From Patiria miniata (lineage: Eukaryota > Echinodermata > Asteroidea > Valvatida > Asterinidae), in the NCBI RefSeq assembly GCF_015706575.1, contig NW_024037069.1, positions 44,213,553-44,277,552 on the forward strand: a stretch of 64,000 nucleotides of DNA. The letters are read 5' to 3'. Under the pieces are notes generated by a model. That model had not been told where the DNA came from and ran no database searches. It saw only the letters and a list, made by a program, of their open reading frames with translations. A program made the translations under genes and the position numbers. Shown here piece by piece: positions 60,616 to 64,000 of the stretch (its first letter is position 1; every line of letters starts with the position of its first letter).

Positions 60616-61261
60616 GGTTCAGGGCTTTGATTTCTTTCTTCTACTCAAGAAACCTACTCAGTCTTCGAAATTCGATGAACATTTATTAGAATATTTTTCC
60701 ACAGAAAGTACAAGTGTTTCGTTCATTAAGACTGGTATAGAATTAACCAAACAATACCGAATTCGACATCCCGCGGCCACCAGCAAATTTGTTCATGTGT
60801 GAAGGCAAATTTGCAAATGAATATATACTTAAGGGAATTAAGTTATCCACGTAGCGTGACTCAAACTACAAAACGGCATAGGAAGTGTAATGAGAGTGAA
60901 ATAAAAGAAGGAAATTAATTAAATTAGAATGCACCCGTGTAAATCTCTCTTGAAAAAAATCTCTTCGTCTTGAAGAAACTGCATAGCAAATGTCCGTAGT
61001 CAGAATACACAAGAAGAAAAAGACCTCAGGCTTTTAAAAAAATTATTCCAAGTGATGAGTTGTAGAAGGATCTTCAAACTTTAACTCGAAATAAACCTCC
61101 AAGAGAACATTTTGACAACAATTAAAATCATATTCCTTAATTTTATGCTGAACTTTCTGAAATTTGCAGAGTTTCGGTTTTGAAATGCTTTGACGTAAAT
61201 CATTTGTGTAATTGCTAAAATTAAACTGTTTAGATGATGCATCTTCATTGCAACACATCTT
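60616..61261. other. non-coding, nothing recognised
   Basis: AT-rich spacer between two mobile elements. Confidence 0.35.
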
Positions 61262-61784
61262 AACATATGCAAAATAAAAAAAAACAACTTCCGAATTATT
61301 ATGAAATACCTTACTGGACTCAGTGGACTGTTAGTGTATGACAGTCTAAATCATCCTGTAAAATCATGGCACCTGGTGTAAGTTTTCAAGAAATGTGTTT
61401 TTTTTTGTATTTTTAACGCTGGTCGGCCGACCAGCGTTGGAGCGAAACTGGCTTTTTTCAAATACTGCCCCCAAATCGCCATATTTAGTCTGAACTTTGT
61501 TTGCAATCGGTTACACATATTTTAGAACGGGTACAAGCCTTCTAGACTGTGTACCCGACCTTACGAATCCCCGACGTCAGTAAATTACTCCATTTCAATT
61601 TAAGTGGAGTAAGGGAACCAGACTACAAGAACAATATTGGTTTTCTTGTTTTTTTTCCCCAGCATCTACGAACACAAAACTTAAAACAAGTCAGTGCAAC
61701 AATATTTGTTATATAATATTAGCCCCTTAAATCCATCCATTTCTGAAAATTACAGCAAAAGCAAATGTTGTATATTCTCTTTAA
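61262..61784 (+). mobile_element. TTAA-ended MITE, copy 3 (diverged)
   Basis: Shares GAAATACCTTA, CATCCTGTAAAATCATGGCA, TTTGCAATCG and GAAAATTACAGCAAAAGCAA with copies 1 and 2, in the same order and orientation. The right end ATTCTCTTTAA is kept; the left end is eroded. The central palindrome (61415-61438) differs on both arms in a paired way. This is the oldest of the three copies. Confidence 0.8.
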
Positions 61785-64000
61785 CAAAACAAATCACATT
61801 TTTTGGTCAATATGTGATTGAACATGGTAAAAAATAAAAGATGTGAGATGGTAAAAGTGCAGATGATGTACAGATGTTTCTGGAGAGTGTCAACAAACAG
61901 AAGACTCAAATAAACAACCACCGGATTTGTTACAAACGACAAAGGTGTTTACGTAGTCAAGTTGGTCCTTATGATTATGAGCTTACATGCGTGTGTGATA
62001 TTGCCGGTCTGTTGAGGAGTCGGCTGCATTCTAGCATCAAACGCGATCAATAAGAAGCTAACAAAGGATGCTTCCGATGACCCCGCCTCCTCCTTTGTCT
62101 CCATCGAGTCCTGCCCCACATCGTTGACCCCAAGGCTAAACTCATCAATCCCGGTAGCTCATCTACATGAATCAGGAAAACATTTTCAAAAAAAACCCCG
62201 ACTATTAAATGAATCACAACCTCCGTCTAACCATTATTGGCTCTGTTGCATCATCGATCAGAGAGTCGTTTCCTACAGAAATACGCAGTGATAAGGAGAG
62301 AGATAGAGCCAAATAAAACCCTAGCTGGTTAATGATGCAGCTGAGAAGGCTGGTCCGTGTAGGTTATTAACGCCAGACGGCATTGTCTGCCAGACGATGG
62401 CTTATTTCCGGTTCATCCTCACCACAACCCAAAGCCATTCTGCGAATTTTCATCTCTACGAATGAAGCCAGCCGTCCCATAAATTACCAATTAGGACTCC
62501 CGGTTTGTGAACGAAAAGAAGAAAAGGATGCCCATCTAGGATTCAGACGAGTGCAATACAACGGGCGTTTCTGTTTATTATCACTGAGATTAGGGGTAGG
62601 ACGAAAATGGTTTCAGATGGATAATCATTGCGTTAATATTAGTACCAATCATAAACATTTAGCGAAACCAAATTCCCACGGCGCTGCAGCTCGCAGTTGT
62701 TGAAACCTTTCAAATGAAAAGAGCATCAACCACGTTTAGGTTTTACAAGTTGTGCTAAAAATGATTGTCGCGTGCAAGACGTGAGTGGGCTCATATACAC
62801 GTAAACTGTATTCATGAACCGGACCATATAAGACAACCATTCATGTAAATTATGTCCACATTTTGCCGCCTCAATGATATACAATGCACGAAGGTGATGA
62901 ACTAGACCCCTACTCAGCATGATGTGTATGGGTAATTACCCCGGTCCTTCTCTTAGCATTGGTCTATAAATCACATCAATACCATGCAACGTAAACCCAC
63001 CTGCCATTGATCATGTGTAAAATATGCAATTCGTTTCTTCAAATGGTGTTCAATCGTAATGTACTGTGGATCAGGTTAATGCTTTGCATGATTTCTTTTA
63101 TGAGCTAAAGATAATGGCACACATTTATTGAACCCTTTTTAAGTCTGCGTTTTTCTCTTGTGGGTGGTAAGAGGCCCGATCTTTGGGTTTCTTTTTTATG
63201 ATTTCGAGGAGGGCGGGATTTCTTGAAGGTTATAGAAAAATATACATTTTGAGAGGATCATCTGGGATAACATTTATTAACATTAATTTTAAATTCAACT
63301 AAAAACATGTTGTTTTCATTTTGGTCTTTGATCCTCGAACAAGAACATAACGCAAACATTGGTTCATTTGCTTAACGATTAGATATAACACCGGCAGAAA
63401 TGATGGGGTTCCCTTTAAGCATTGCTAAAATTGAGAACAAAATGTCCTCTGTTGTAATTACAAAATATGTACAAAATGTTTTATGCTTAATTACATTAAA
63501 AACATCAAAATGATATACCCGACAACTTCAAGATAAGTATCACAAAGTGCAGCATTTCAACCTCGTCCCCATAAGCAAAATGTAAAAGGGATAGGATTTT
63601 AAAGGAATTTGGAGGATCATTAAAACACGTGATACGCGTTGAAATTATATCACCAAGTACACGATATAAATCCATGACTTGCTATTGCGGGATCGAATCA
63701 GGCTACAGGATTCAAGTATCACTCCCAGGGTCTATCATTGTCTCGAGGTTGAGAGTAAGCCCTGGGAAAGAAGTTGGCAGCATTTATTTTACGCGGACGG
63801 CCGCAGCGCCAAGGTTCGTGTCCAAACCCTTCATTACCGAGTGGGTGTGTAGTGGTTATCAAATCGTGACTTATTGGACAGGAAGCGTTGAACAACTTGC
63901 TGGCATTTCTGTTTGTCGTTCACCTGCCAATGCAGCTGCAACTTTCTCTCCTTGTGGTTAAAGAGGCTAATCGGGTGGTGGATTTATCTTCTTATAAGGG
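61785..64000. other. gene-free end of window
   Basis: GC-richer patches lie at about 62040-62180 and 63780-63960. Open frames at 62383-62703 and 63629-63961 show no domain or exon borders. A gene could begin beyond the window, but nothing here supports one. Confidence 0.35.

Overview
The window is AT-rich eukaryotic DNA with few genes, very small coding islands, spliced exons (GT/AG borders), tRNA-derived SINEs and many non-autonomous DNA transposons. Both recognisable genes are animal genes. Their pairing, the repeat style and the excess of the octamer TAGGCCTA suggest a marine invertebrate deuterostome such as a hemichordate, echinoderm or amphioxus. That placement is inference; no clade-specific marker was tested.

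Two genes can be supported, both on the + strand. (1) A BRI3 (brain protein I3) orthologue has coding exons at 6147-6255 and 6860-7122 and encodes 123 residues. (2) A bHLH transcription factor of the Mist1/BHLHA15/Dimmed group has one coding exon at 38383-38991 (202 residues), with a probable non-coding exon near 36366-36455 and a CpG- and CRE-bearing upstream region near 36000-36300. About 31 kb with no recognised gene lies between them and about 25 kb follows the second. From memory, the human orthologues are also close neighbours (7q21.3, BHLHA15-TECPR1-BRI3), so the pair may be an old microsyntenic block around a secretory-cell regulator.

The rest is mostly repeats. 0.4-0.85 kb: Penelope-like 3' fragment whose tail carries a histone-mRNA-type stem-loop (tail seen again at 46.7 kb). 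0.88-2.6 kb: two foldback or long-inverted-repeat elements. 3.0-4.1 kb: a hairpin element next to the first of three copies of a TTAA-ended ~520-bp MITE (others at 19.6 and 61.3 kb). 7.9-8.15 kb: a MITE with a tRNA-like Pol III promoter between its arms. 9.5 and 29.7 kb: a small MITE pair. 12.6 and 60.2 kb: a second TTAAAGGG-ended family. 15.4/17.2 kb and 47.5/49.3 kb: local direct duplications. 21.0, 22.7 and 52.8 kb: further MITEs. 27.6 and 30.5 kb: two insertions of a ~160-bp foldback with a telomere-like core and 10-bp target duplications, the second nested in a 2-kb modular foldback (30.3-32.35 kb). 50.4-51.1 kb: two SINEs head to head. 49.6, 57.1 and 59.1 kb: mariner-type MITEs.

Two weaker candidates are an orphan CpG/E2F/CRE promoter-like island at 48.48-48.66 kb and a possible acidic first exon on the minus strand at 25951-26142. 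I see no rRNA, true tRNA gene, CRISPR array or operon. Boundaries and similarities were judged by eye.
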